64,000 nucleotides of DNA from Sphagnum compactum (lineage: Eukaryota > Bryophyta > Sphagnopsida > Sphagnales). The translations under genes were made by a program, and so were the position numbers. Location of the stretch: contig OZ234503.1 of assembly GCA_965153455.1 (NCBI GenBank), positions 15,629,118-15,693,117 on the forward strand. Direction: 5' to 3'. Under the pieces are notes generated by a model, which did not search any database, was not told the origin of the DNA, and saw nothing but the letters and a program-made list of their open reading frames with translations. Below, piece after piece: positions 13,237 through 24,990 of the stretch; within the stretch, counting starts at the first letter, position 1; each line of letters begins with the position of its first letter.

Positions 13237-15925
13237 CTAAATAAATTGTGCGACAGGCCGATGAGCCGAGAATGGTCACAAAGCAACACAAATTCGCTTA
13301 CCAACAAATTAGATGCAAAAAAGCTCGACAAAATAACACTCTTATAAGGTACTCCACTAGTGCACTGAATTCGGCAAGTCCGTTAGAATCTGGAGCAGGT
13401 TCAAGCGACCGAGGCATAATCAGCAGCAGCAGCTTGTTGACATGAGCTGGAAATAGCTCAGAACTATTAGTACAACAACAAGTTCTAGCTCAATGACGCA
13501 GATCATTATACTACAGCTAGCTAGACATGTCGAGCATCATGATCTCTCTAGTCTCGAGTATTCGCTGCTGCTGCAGACATCATCTTCCAGTTGCGGATCC
13601 TCGACTTGTGACGAACCGCATTGTACCATTTGTAGCTAGCTTTACCTTACCTTGCTGTGGTCCAGTACCAATGTAACACCACCCACCCACTCCTCCGCCT
13701 CTTCTTCTTCTTTTTCTTACTCCTCCTCCTCCTCCTCCTCCTCCTCCTCCTCCAAGTGTGCTCACCATTTTAGGGCGTCATCAACTCCCATCTTGTATCA
13801 TGGATTTTCTGAGTAAATTTTTTTTTATATTAAAAACCCCACACATGTACCTGATACCAACCAAATCTCAGCTGCTGAATATGAGTGCTCATCCAACTTA
13901 CTTGGTGCAGATCATCCTTTCTTTGCACAAATCTACTTAGTAATGCCCACTCTTTAACTGGGAAATTCTCTTCTAAAGTGGATGCTGTGCTCGTGGGTGC
14001 TGGTTCACTGTGGCTGGGTTTTTTTCATGAAGCTTAAGTAGTAAAGAACTGTAACTGGAGGACATTCAGCTACCCTAATGACTCAAGGGTAAGGCTGGGA
14101 ATCCTGCTGTTAGGAGGAGTTCAGATCCCAACTGGACCCCTTCTCATGCTCTGTGAGGACAGTCAGTCAGCTACCCTGGTAGTTAGGTTTGAGGCTATTG
14201 AATCAGAGTTATCAGCCCAAAAAACAAAAGAACAGGAACCAAGTGAACTACTTTGGTTAACTAGCAGACTGGAACCCAATGGTGAAGTGTTTCTCACCCA
14301 TCCATTATCCATTCCTCATGGTGTGCTGGTGGCTATTGGTTCAATTAGGGCTGGTTCACTCAGGGCCCTCCCATAAGGAAGACTCAGGACATTCAATTTT
14401 CTGATTATTAAACAGGAATTGAGAGGCAACGCAGAGCAAAGATGCCTTATTACCTACATGCGTGTGTGTTCCGTATTCATGAGCTACATTGCTCATGAAT
14501 CCCTCTCTGGTGGATTGAGGGTGTTTGTACCCAATCCAAACTTGATTGTAAGGTGAGGTACTGCAAGGCATAGGTTCGAAGCTCAAGTGCAAATTTGGTC
14601 TGATCCACATGAAAGGTGACCATGTAACCAAACCATATGCTTGTAGATAATTGCATTATAAAGAGGTAGATGCACTAAGAAGATACCTAGGCCATTCATA
14701 GCATGGATATAAAAATTCAAGGCACCCATTATGGGTTTAGAAATGTGACATTACTATACATAACTGTTATGTATGGGAGACATGGTTTGTGACTTGCAAG
14801 AGCTTGGGGAATGTGCCTCCTACAGACTTTCATGAAAGTGCAGCTGGTCCTGGTAATTTGCAGAATTTGGCCCTCAAGTGGAGGCATGGATTTGTCAGGC
14901 TCAATTTATGCCACCCAAGTTGCAAATAATTTGAATAGTTTGTATACCACCCTGTCTAGTCTACCCTAGTCTATGGTAGGGTCCATCAAAGTATGCACTC
15001 CATATTGTGTGGGTAAAAAAGTAGCACATGATTCATAGTTTCACATGCTCTTGTGAGAGTGCACACTATGAGAGTGCACATATTGTAAGGTAGATTTGTG
15101 TGAACCAAAATGTGGTGCCCCTTGTCAGGTCAGCTATTTATTGCAGAAATTTTATTTTTTAAATTTTTTGTAAAATTTATTTGTTGTTGGGAATTGGTAT
15201 GTATTGCAGAACATTAATTTGTTTTGTTAGATTTATTTGTTGTTGGGACCCAATTCATCTTTTGACCCTTTATCATGTTGGCACTCACCATAACTAAAGT
15301 ATATTTTGCTTATGTATTTTGCAGTGTATGTTCCAAAACTATATTCTCCAGAAGAAATATTCCCACAGCTCATAACAATAAATAAGGCTTGACAGATTTT
15401 TTGCCACCCTCAACTGCAATGCATATTCTGAACCCCTAAATGCCAGAGAGAGCCAAATATAAACTGAAAAGTAGACCAAATTGGTCAGCTTCCAGGTTTA
15501 GGGTTTAAGTGTTAAAGGGGGCTACATGACACTCGAAGGAATGAGATTACCAACATTTGAAGTTTCTGATCAGTGATGAGTTAAACCCATTTGACTTCTT
15601 TCAAGGACTCTGGCAAAAGTCCGTGCACACTACCACCACCGCCAAGTTAAACTATGGGTTTCCTCTCATTACCTGTCACCCCTGAGATAAATTATTATAA
15701 GCTGCAGCTCACAATCTTGACTTTGGGTTATGGATGCAAGACAGGCAAAATCCTCTGAAAACTTATTATAATACACACAATTTCTGGCATCTCTCTGGAA
15801 CTGGTTAGTCAACGAGATTTGCCTTTGTAAGTTTTGTTACCACAGGCTAGCTTTGCAGATTTCATGATGTAGATTTTCAATTTATCAGCTTTTTACGGAA
15901 ATGTATCCTAGTACTCTCCCAGGTG
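13237..15925. other. Spacer with CTC microsatellite and repeat fragments
   Basis: A CTC triplet repeat lies at about 13,717-13,755. Blocks around 13,976-14,020 and 14,280-14,365 read GGATGGTGTGCTGGTGGGTG-like and GGTTCACTC-like, and are related to the fold-back element at 21.4-21.76 kb. The rest is unremarkable AT-rich spacer. Open frames here show no domain. Confidence 0.4.
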
Positions 15926-15929
15926 CGTT

Positions 15930-16200
15930 TTTGGTCCATTTTTTTAGCCAAAGTGGCAATCATCCAGGAAAAAAGAGGTCAAATTTGGCTACACACCAGG
16001 CGTCAAATTAGTTAAAATTAATAATTATCCTTCCACATTCTTGGTCGCCTAATGACAGTTATCATAAAAATCTGGTAATTTGGGAAGAAAAAAATTCCAA
16101 AATCTGACAAATTTGGGCCATTTTTGCTATGAAGATTCCTTTGTCGAGGTTGAAATTATATCTTTTTCAGGTCAAAATTTGGCAAAAATTCACCAGCAAA
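15930..16200 (+). repeat. Copy of the AGCCAAATTTGGCT dispersed repeat family
   Basis: Degenerate copy with the ordered blocks AGCCAAAGTGGCAATCATC, CAAATTTGGCTACA, a CCTTCCACATTCTTGG block and AATCTGACAAATTTGGGCC. It matches the copies at 5.64 and 18.99 kb in order and spacing. Confidence 0.45.
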
Positions 16201-17485
16201 AATATCACAGCTAGTAGTACTACTACTGTCTCTATCTTAAAGAGAAAAAGCTGGAAAGACTTTTGCAACAACAACAATTTGGCAGTTCCCACAAATTTCA
16301 TAGACAAGGGGTGGTGATGACATTCAAGTGAACCCATGTAAAATGTCTGACCACCCCATGTCTCCAACACACATTATTATTATGATCACTCTTTGCAGGC
16401 CCTACACTAAAGTGTAAAGCTCTCCGAGCACTTCAATGCAATGCATGGTGCAGATTGAGATTTCAATTATGCACCTTTGCCCCTGTACAAAATGATACTT
16501 TTTCTGCAAACAAAATTGTTCTTCAAAGTCCCTCCTCTGCATTTTCGGGCAATATACTTTCCTAGTGCACTTGCTTAGGGCTGTGCTTTATAACAAAATA
16601 ATTCAAATGCGTGCAAGTAATTCATGTTACACAGAGAATCAAAAATTTGTGTGATTTTGAAATATGTAGTCGTATGTATAAAACAATCTCTTTATTTCGG
16701 GGACTTTTTGACATTTAACCCTTAAAAAGTGAAACCATTTGTTACTTAAATGTATTATAAAGATATTATCTGCATTTAACTTTAATGCAAGAAACATTTA
16801 TGAATAAAATTCATCTACCATAAGATTAGAACTATTTAAGTCACCAAAATCATCTAGGCATCATGATCTGCAATGGACTCTCTGGTGAGATTTTAATCCA
16901 TACCAATTTGTTGTTGGGACTTAGTTCAATGTAAATAGGGTTTTGTGTGTTTTTTTAGGGGCAGGGGGGTCAGGGGAAAGGAGGGTGTTTATCTTCAAGG
17001 ACTGTCTTTGGATGCTTATCTTTGGTTTTTACAAAATGAACTCAGTTACAATCACTAGAATCCAAACCCGAAACATAAAATACATAGTGCAAACTTTGGC
17101 ATCAATTGTGTGCTTGTTTTTAGGCGTGTGACTTACTTTGCTAGTTTAGGAAGTGTTGTGCACTGATCTAGTAGTGCACAACAATTTCCATTCCATGAGC
17201 TGGAGAATTGAAGACTATTATTATTATTATCATTATTTTTACACAAACACACACAATATCGAAAATTTTCCTCAACCCTAGGTTTGACTTAGTGTAAAAT
17301 AGAAGGGCTGTTCACCAAGTTTCTTAGAGCAACTCAACTCAGCAAGTTGATGTTCCAACATGTTGATTGCTATCCATTTGAAGAATGGAACTTCTATTCA
17401 TTATGGAAGGGCCACAATATGGAAGGGCCACAGTGGCTTCTTAGGTTGCAAAGGAAAAATGCAAATGACACTTCTCCTAACACTA

Positions 17486-17819
17486 GGAGAGAATGTGATT
17501 TTTCTCACACCAAAGGCTATGGCTCATGACACATATAAGAAGTAAACTTTTTGGTTTCATATCTTATAATGCACAAATATATATGGTGTGTGTATTGTGA
17601 CATATATTATATTACAATTATAATTTGACATGAACTTATGGCACAAAATACATTTGTAATATGTGTCGTAACTTAATGTCAAATTGTAATTTTAATATAA
17701 TATACGCTATAATAAACACCATATATTATATACATTGTAATGAATGAAACCACAAAGTTTAATCTCACACATGTGTCATGTGCCACGACCTTTTGTGCAA
17801 GAAAAATCACATTCTCTTG
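17486..17819. mobile_element. Miniature inverted-repeat element, about 330 bp
   Basis: An 18-bp perfect terminal inverted repeat, AGAGAATGTGATTTTTCT, starts at 17,488 and its complement ends at 17,817. The arms continue imperfectly inward through CTCACAC, a CATGACACAT-like block and AAACTTTNTGGTTTCAT, about 70 bases each side. The centre is AT-rich with no coding capacity. The same termini bound a 1.69-kb element at 37,025-38,714. A TA next to the right end would fit a Tc1/mariner-type MITE, but the left flank is not clear. Confidence 0.65.
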
Positions 17820-18985
17820 TATCGTAAACTTGTTTATTTGAGCTCATTTTGCTTGGGAGGATGGGTTTTCTTTTTGGAATGCCACTTTGACTCACAATTC
17901 TGGATATTCTCTTTCAGCTCAAGACACGAGATTGTGATGTCTGCTATGGATCCCATTTGTCTGTCTACTTGTTATTCTCAAAATCAACAGATAACCCTTG
18001 ATAACATCACGGATCAGCCCTTATACAGGGTAAGGGCCAAGGCTAAGTTGATCACACAGATAGCAGACTCAACTTTTTAACTTTTGATAGTTCACATCAG
18101 TGTTAGGCAGTTCTCATTTTTCCAGAGAACCATCAGCTCCAATTCTTACAAGCCAGGCGGGTAGTAGGTACGGTTCCAGTTCTACAACTGCAACCTGTTT
18201 GAAATACTTGATTCCTTGCAACTGTGTACAAAAATCATGGTTGATTTCAACTCCTATGTGCCTTTTCTTCAAAAAAAATTCCCTTCATATGGTTCATTGG
18301 TTCATCATTATTTTATTTTGACTTTGATATTGTTCACATGTACAATTACAAGATGTGTGAAATATTGATTCCTTTGCTGTTGTGGGTACAAAATCATGAA
18401 TGATTTCAACTCCTACATGCCTTTTCTTCGTGTTCTTTGTCATGTTTTCAGGTCATTTACTGCTCTGGCCAACCCACCTCTCCTCAATGCTTAGGAGAGG
18501 AGTTCAAGTTGCAGGGCAGAGTGGACCAACACCAACCAGAGCTCCATGCAACATGCTGGTGTGTGCACTATGATAGGAAACACTTTTTCATTGGCATGTG
18601 TGTGATGCACCCCTGTACACCTTCAACTTTTCCAGGTGATCTTTTTCGGGTTTAAAGTGTACAGGGGTTCAGATCGCTAACCTTCCACTGGAGAACACTC
18701 CATTAGTCCATTGATGGAATATGTAAGAGAAAGTGAAGATTGTCGCAACTTGCCAACTACATAACTCTAAGTTACATTTCTCGTCCCTTCCTCCAGCAGC
18801 CCCCAACTTGGCAAGAGATGAGAATGTACTCCATCAACATTTTGTCCTTTGTATGCATAATTGCAAAGTCAGGAACATTGGAATATGGATTGGGGGATGC
18901 AATATTGTGGCTTCTATTTATGCCCAGGCTTTCTTGTATTATCTCTTACAAGCTTAAATCTAACAACCCAATTCATGGTTTGCAT
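17820..18985. other. Spacer with fragments of fold-back repeats
   Basis: No convincing exon. A block near 18,510-18,600 (GAGTGGACCAACACC, then TAGGAAACACTTTTTC) is related to the fold-back element at 21.4 kb. Short open frames here overlap in several phases and show no domain. Confidence 0.35.
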
Positions 18986-18989
18986 AATT

Positions 18990-19245
18990 AGGTTTTTTTC
19001 CTCTCAATTTTGTGGTATAGCCATACTAGCAATCATCTGTCAAATTTGGCTACAGGTCAAAAAGGAAAGTAGAAAAATTTAGGAATCATGCTATATTTTG
19101 GTGACCTGCTACAACTAGATTGCCTAAATATGGTGATTTCCGATTTTTTTCTTTCCTCAAGATTTGGCAACTTTGACACTTTTTTTTCACAAAAATCCTT
19201 TGTAGGAGTTGCACTAGATTTGTCTTTTTGTTGCCAAGGGTGAAA
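18990..19245 (+). repeat. Copy of the AGCCAAATTTGGCT dispersed repeat family
   Basis: Best match to the 5.64-kb copy: CAATTTTGTGGTATAGCCA, CAAATTTGGCTACAGGTCA, GGAAAGTAGAAAAATTTAGG, ATCATGCTATATTTTGG and ATGGTGATTTCCGATTT occur in the same order and spacing. Confidence 0.55.
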
Positions 19246-19822
19246 ATTCATGGGAAAAAAAGAAACATTAGTTTGAGTTAGCCAAACCTCTCCTCATGTG
19301 ACTCATCAACATCCCTCACCAATCGCATGGCTCACAAACTAAATTTTACAACAAAGCCTACGTCAAGCATGCAATTCAAAGAGATGATGCTTGAAAACCC
19401 AAATACTGAAACCCATTTCAAAGTGCCCAATTTCAACAACTTGGTACTTTAATATATTGTAACTTCAACTTAACTTAGATTAACATTTACACACTAAGAA
19501 TATAATGAATGCAAAAAAGCAATGGCAAGAAAGGAAAGTAACAACATGTGATCTATCTATGTTTACGATAACATTCACCTCATGTTTTAGATGGGTAAGA
19601 ACCATCGATGGGGATGTTCCCAAAATGCAAGGCCAAACTTTAAAACCCTAAACCCAAACCTTTTAATTTTGTGAATGCCCCCCCCACCTTGAGGCCTTGC
19701 CCTATACAGTAAACATAATTTCCATGGAATGGGATGAGTAAATAATGAGGACCCATCAAACTGATCCATTAGCAAGCTTAATTAATGTTAAGATTGTCAT
19801 TTATTTTTTTGGTTGCATTCCA

Positions 19823-20132
19823 TACAAAGTAGGCCTTTTTAGAATGGTACCTACTCAGGTGTGAATGGGAAGAGTATGTCCAAACTGGTCTTCTTCTTCT
19901 AGAAGCCCTAACATCAGTTCCTCTTAGGGCTTGCAACACAAGCTCTCTCCTCAGCTCTCTAAGTTACTCCAACTTGAACTTCTGCTGTAGAGCTGAGGAT
20001 AGAGCTTGCAACACCTTGCAACAATGGAAGAGGAAGTAATGGTAGGGCTTGTGGAAGAAGAAGACCAGTTCAGCCATACTTTCCCATTCACACCTGAGTA
20101 GGTACCATTTCAAAATGCCTTTTTGTAGAAAA
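19823..20132. repeat. Near-perfect long inverted repeat (hairpin of about 310 bp)
   Basis: The left arm from 19,842 (AATGGTACCTACTCAGGTGT onward) is matched by the reverse complement of the right arm ending at 20,112. The first 28 bases are identical. Similarity continues through ACTGGTCTTCTTCTTC, AGCCCTA, TTCCTCTT, TTGCAA and CTCAGCTCT to a short central loop near 19,965-19,990. Weaker pairing extends outward to about 19,823 and 20,132. It could be a MITE, or a transcribed foldback that feeds small RNAs. No coding function is likely. Confidence 0.7.
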
Positions 20133-20162
20133 TATTAAACTCAGTGAATAAATCATAAAATG

Positions 20163-20470
20163 TCACAATAGCAGAGATTTCTTTTGTAGCGAATTTTTTT
20201 TGCCATTTTCAATTAAGAAATCTGAAAAAATCCTTATTCCATCACAAATTCCCTTGTTTTTGAAAAACAAAAAACAACCAGAAACAATTTTTTTTTTAAA
20301 TTCACAAATCACCAAAAATCGCCACAATTGCTCACAATATGAAAAAAGGTGCTTAGGATTTTCTACTTTCATATTTTCAATATAGCCAAATTTGGCTACA
20401 TATATTGATGGATGATATCCACATGAGCAACATCACAAAATTGAAAAAAAAAGTAAAAACTAATTAGCCC
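20163..20470 (-). repeat. Reverse copy of the AGCCAAATTTGGCT dispersed repeat family
   Basis: Contains the palindrome within TAGCCAAATTTGGCTACA at about 20,384-20,400 and ends with ACATCACAAAATTG, the reverse complement of the family start. The orientation is opposite to the 5.64-kb and 18.99-kb copies. Confidence 0.55.
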
Positions 20471-21109
20471 CCCCAAAATCTCATACACCCCAAAAAAACA
20501 AAGAAAAAAAAACAGCTCCATAATCAGGTGTGTGATTCTATCTAAAACTTGGAGCATCAATGATGTGCGCACTTTTAAGCCTGAAAAGTTTTGTCGCACT
20601 CTTGAAAATAAATTTTGAAGCACAAAGTACTACTACAACATTAACTTTTTTTTTGTTCTATTTTTTCATTCATTCACGCATGTCAGTATTTTGCACGTCA
20701 TTTGGGAAATTCCTTGTGAATAGTTGAACCTTGCATGTGTTTTGAAATGAAAAAGGCAAAGATGATGATGATGATGATGAGTCTGGCAGCTGAAACATGA
20801 AACAGCTTCTTCACTGCACAGTTGCAGTGAAGAAACAAGCAGCTAGCTCATTTGCATAATGGCTCTTCTGCTTATGGCCAAGTTCAACCAAAGGAAGGAC
20901 ATGCTGCACAAAAATTAAACTGGAAATTTAAGTAGATCATAAAATAATACCCAGTAAACATTCATCCAAATGTATGTGGGACCAAGTGAAGAAGAACACG
21001 TTGAGTCATTCATTGGGTTCATAGTCTCTCCCCTAACCCAAGAATGGTAGTCAAGTATTTGAGCTACATGGGCTCATTAAGGAATGCACGTAACTAACTA
21101 ACGAGGGTT

Positions 21110-21260
21110 TTTTTTTTTTTTCCAATTTTGTGATATCAAAAATTTGAGCCAATTTTTCCAACAAGATAGCAAGATTAGTTGTATTTACATTAGAAACACA
21201 ATTTTTTTTGCCAAATTAATTGTTCCTATTTTTGTTTTTGGAAAAAATGATAAAATTTGT
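21110..21260 (+). repeat. Fragment of the AGCCAAATTTGGCT dispersed repeat family
   Basis: Begins with CCAATTTTGTGATATC and keeps only a degenerate GAGCCAATTTTTCC block. It looks like a truncated copy. Confidence 0.3.
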
Positions 21261-21399
21261 CCCCCAAAAAAAATGCTCCATGTGACAAGTAAACTATCCA
21301 TTTTAATTAAACCGTTCAATTACTCTTTATTATATCTGCACAAGGAAAGCATTTGAAGTACAAATAATCAAGAAACACTTGGTAAAAAATTGCATTGTC

Positions 21400-21765
21400 A
21401 GAGCCGGAGTGAACCAGCACCCACTATTGCACCATAAAGGATGGATGGTAAGTGGACAGGAAACAGTTTTCTGTTAGGTTTCAAGTCCCTTAGTTAATCA
21501 TGGTAGTTAGTTCAGTTGCTTCTTTTCATTACCTACCTACTACCAACCTTCAAATAGGCAAGTAGGTTGTTACCTAGTGGGTAAATAGTAAATACTAAAA
21601 CACAGCCCTTAGCTATCTGTAAACCATCTTCTTACACAATGGGTTATCAAGGTGAAACCAGATTTTGACTTCAGTTGAGGTTCATCCACAACTGAGTCAT
21701 AAGAGACATCCATCCAGTGGATGGTGTGCTGCTGGGTGCTGGTTCATTCTGGCCAATCAGACACC
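21400..21765. mobile_element. Fold-back element with about 45-bp inverted ends
   Basis: The left end AGAGCCGGAGTGAACCAGCA, continuing to CACCATAAAGGATGG, is matched in reverse complement by the right end, which runs from CCATCCAGTGGATGG to GGGTGCTGGTTCATTCTGG. The interior is non-coding. Related blocks lie at 13.98-14.37 kb and 18.5 kb, so this is a small dispersed family. Exact ends and target duplication are not resolved. Confidence 0.5.
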
Positions 21766-21779
21766 ATTTATGAATGAAT

Positions 21780-22260
21780 CCTTTGCTTTTCTTCACAAAA
21801 CAATTGAGCCAAATTTGGTTATACTCAAAATATAAAATTTAAAAGATTTAAAAATCCTTCCATATTATTGGCCACCTACTAGAATTTGATGTAGAATCTG
21901 GTGAAAATTTTGCAAAATTTGGCAATTGGACATCCCCAAAAACAATGTTTTTTGCATTTTTGAAAAAAAAATCACCAACAAAAGAAGATTGCTTCTAATC
22001 ATCCCTGAGATATTTCAAGCCACTTGCAAATTTTGTTTTCTTTTTTTATCAATTTTTGTGATGTAGAACTTCAAGTGTTTTGTTTTCTTTGGTTCACAAA
22101 AAAGTGGGGAAATTTTGATGGAAAATGTGTTTCAGACTGAAAGAAACACAATTCCACCATTTTTTTCTCCTTAGAAAATCACAAATAGAAAACAATTCCC
22201 ACAAAAAATTCGATAAGAAGATGGCCAAATTTGGATATACAATTTTGCACTAAAACTTTG
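21780..22260 (+). repeat. Composite or diverged copy of the AGCCAAATTTGGCT family
   Basis: Contains GAGCCAAATTTGGTTATACTC at about 21,806, a CCTTCCATATTATTGGCCACCT block and AATTTGGCAATTGGAC. A second degenerate copy is suggested by TTTTTGTGATGTAG near 22,052 and GGCCAAATTTGGATATAC near 22,221. Confidence 0.4.
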
Positions 22261-22351
22261 CAACATAGCCATATGTTTGTTTAGTAACATTTGGTGGATA
22301 TCATCTTGAGATGGAATGGTCATTGTTAGGTTTGCACCAATATGTTGGAAC

Positions 22352-22502
22352 CAGTGTTGGCCAGTTCTGATTTTTGGTCGGTTTCAGTTATTGGGTAGGG
22401 TTTAGGGTTTAACCCCATCATCATCGGTTCTAAATTTTGAGAAAAAAAATTCAAAACTGAAACCAGGAACCAAGCTCTAGCTAGAACCAGAACTGGCACC
22501 CA
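22352..22502. repeat. Small imperfect inverted repeat enclosing a telomere-like motif
   Basis: GGCCAGTTCTGATTTTTGG and GGTTTCAGTT on the left are mirrored by AACTGAAACCAGGAACC and AGAACCAGAACTGGC on the right. The centre contains GGGTTTAGGGTTTAACCCC. It may be a degraded MITE. No coding capacity. Confidence 0.4.
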
Positions 22503-22984
22503 AAGCCTGTTTTATCTAGGTTACAATTCTGAACTTTTTAAAATAATATTTTATTTTACTTTATTCTATTTTCCTGTTGGGATTAGACAGTGTGTTGTTA
22601 GATTGAGAAAACAATCAGGGTTGCTATTAATAATACATTGTTTTGAATAATACTTTGGGGGTGGGGTTAGGCATGTAGTTGATATAGGTAAACACATTTT
22701 ATTGACGGTAGAATGACATTAACTAGGACAAAAATCAACTTTGGACATTTCATCAGTATGGTTGAATCAGATTTGGTTTGGAAACAAACCCATCGTTTTA
22801 TTTTTTCTAAGATCCAAAACAGATCTTCCTTGCAAGGATATCCTTAGGTCAGTGGCCCTAATGTTAGGGGCTAGCAAATTGTTGCAATAGCAAAAGACAC
22901 TGGCGGTGTTCATTTTATTGTGACAAGTGAGGTGTTTTTTTGACTTATTAACTGCTCCATTATCTTATAGTTTTGGGGGCTGTT

Positions 22985-24990
22985 TCAAGAGCCTTTATCC
23001 CCCCATCAATTTGAAGTATCGACCTTTGAAAGTTGTGAGGCCATCCCTTTTGGCATTTGAACCTTCCTTGACCTACACCATGATTGGGCCATGATGTAGG
23101 TTGATGTTGAAAACATTTTTAATAGCATTTTTCAAACTGTTATTTTTTAGAAAGTTGTATGAAGTCAAGGGGCCTTTGGTGAACATTGTCCCTTTTACCA
23201 AGTTGTTTTACGGTGTTCATTCTTTTCTTATTATCAACATGGGCGATATGTGGAAAGGGGTCACCATTATTGAGTCATCTTCAGGCACGAGGCAAGGTGA
23301 CCCCTTAAGAGGTCCTTTATTTGTTTTGGCCCATTATCAAATTCTCCTAGAAACCATCATGTGGGCCCCCAATTGCGTCTTTCCATTCCTAGCGAACAAT
23401 ACCCACATCGTGGGTCCTATGAATGAAATTACGTGCGCCTTTGACCACCTTTCAACCCAATTAGCCCTAGTTGGGCTTCAAGTCAAGGTGTTAAATTGTA
23501 ATCTTTGGAATCCATCAAGGATCTCTCCAAGCATAAAAATTCTTCAGGGTTACACTTTGGTCACAGATGGCTTACGCATTTTGGGTGTGCTAAAGGGTTT
23601 TCAAAACTTTGTCATGCATTTTTTGGATGAGGCTCTATCTTAGGATGTGGCGCATATCGATGACCTTCCTCTCCTGATAAATGCCCAAGTTGTTTTGGGC
23701 ATTTTGTCCTCATGTGTAGTTCGTCGGCATTTTTTTCTCACATGGACAGTACCTCTTTCTTTCTTCCTATTTCTTTTGGCAAGTTTTGACAAGAGAGTTA
23801 TGTAAATATGTGAAGATCATGAGCGTTTTTCAGGGCCCTTTGACGAAACGTCAAACTCGACTATCGATATCTTTTGGCAGTATAGGCCTTCTTTTTATGG
23901 AAGATTGTGCCCCATCTATTTTTCTAGGGAATTAGACTCTAGTGACTCCATATTTATGCTCTAAGTTTTGTATTTTTGACAAACTCATCTTGGAGGAATA
24001 TGTTTCTTAAATTGAGGGAGGTCCACACTTGCTTCAATCATGCTTACATGTAGCACGAAATGACCTTCCTCCTGCAGCTAAGGAGATGCACCCTTCTTTT
24101 GAGAGTATGGTAGTTATCGATGCCCCAGGTCTAAAGGCATCTTTAATAGACATCCACCATCACACATCCTTTAGGTTTATTTTGGAGGATGACTCCATTT
24201 CCTCAACTTCCAAAGCTCGCATTTGTTCTTATTTGGGCAAGGGGGGAAGGTTATGGTTGGTTGCTAGGCCATCTATCTATTCGTTTCGCATCGCACATTT
24301 TACTTTCATCTTAACATTCTGTTTTCATCTTGGTTTGATTTGACCATCGGCATCTAGTATTCTTAGGTGTGAATGTGGACACGGGTTGGACGCATTTGGC
24401 ATGCACTTAGTTCATTGCTTGTTTAAAGGTCAACAGATAGCTACACTAACATCATTCGAGATGTCATGTATGCCCTCGCTTGAGAAAGTGGGCACGCTGT
24501 ATGGAAAAAGTGGTGGTATGCCTTTACATCAACAATTTCATTACAACCAATCTCTACATGACCTAAGAAACCAGGTCTTTGTTGCCAATGTGGTGGTTAT
24601 TGACTCAACACAAAAGATAATGGCTTCAAGTGTCATTAGTCGACCAATAAGTGCAGTTGCGAAACTTAGTGCCATTGCTAAGATCCAGAAGTATAAAGGG
24701 CTTCATGAGCGGCACCACATTATTCCAATGGCCATGGAGATGCACGGCACACTCAAGCATGATATGGATGGTTTCATTAAGGAATGTGCTCATCTTTTCC
24801 ACAATATACAATCGGGAGGTCATTTATCTTTGTCTTTTTGCATTCAATTTTTCAAGTAATGTGTTAGTATTGTTTTTTAATGTGCTTTAACCTCTACTAT
24901 AGAAAGGAAGATTGCATTAGTGGTGATGTTTGTTATAGACCTCCCATTAGCATGTAGGTGACATTAAAAGGGCCATGGGTGAAATAATTT
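22985..24990 (+). pseudogene. Dead reverse-transcriptase element (non-LTR-like), C-terminal half
   Basis: A long frame at 23,101-23,640 carries the RT fingers/palm signature SSSGTRQGDPLRGPLFVLAH. In the catalytic loop the usual ADD is replaced by LANN (about 23,390-23,400), so both acidic residues are lost. Downstream frames at 24,029-24,343 and 24,386-24,859 keep conserved C-terminal blocks such as VISRPISAVAKLSAIAKI and GLHERHHIIPMAMEMHG, with a CECGHG zinc-type motif just before the last frame. Frameshifts and stops separate the pieces. The tail continues in broken frames to about 24,990. Assignment to non-LTR retrotransposons rests on the RT motif and domain order. No LTRs, 5' end or poly-A tail were found. 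Confidence 0.65.

Noticed and set aside
14560-14640. A tRNA-like B-box (AGGTTCGAAGCTC)
   Set aside because: No A-box at the right distance and no cloverleaf could be drawn. At most a degraded tRNA-derived SINE fragment.
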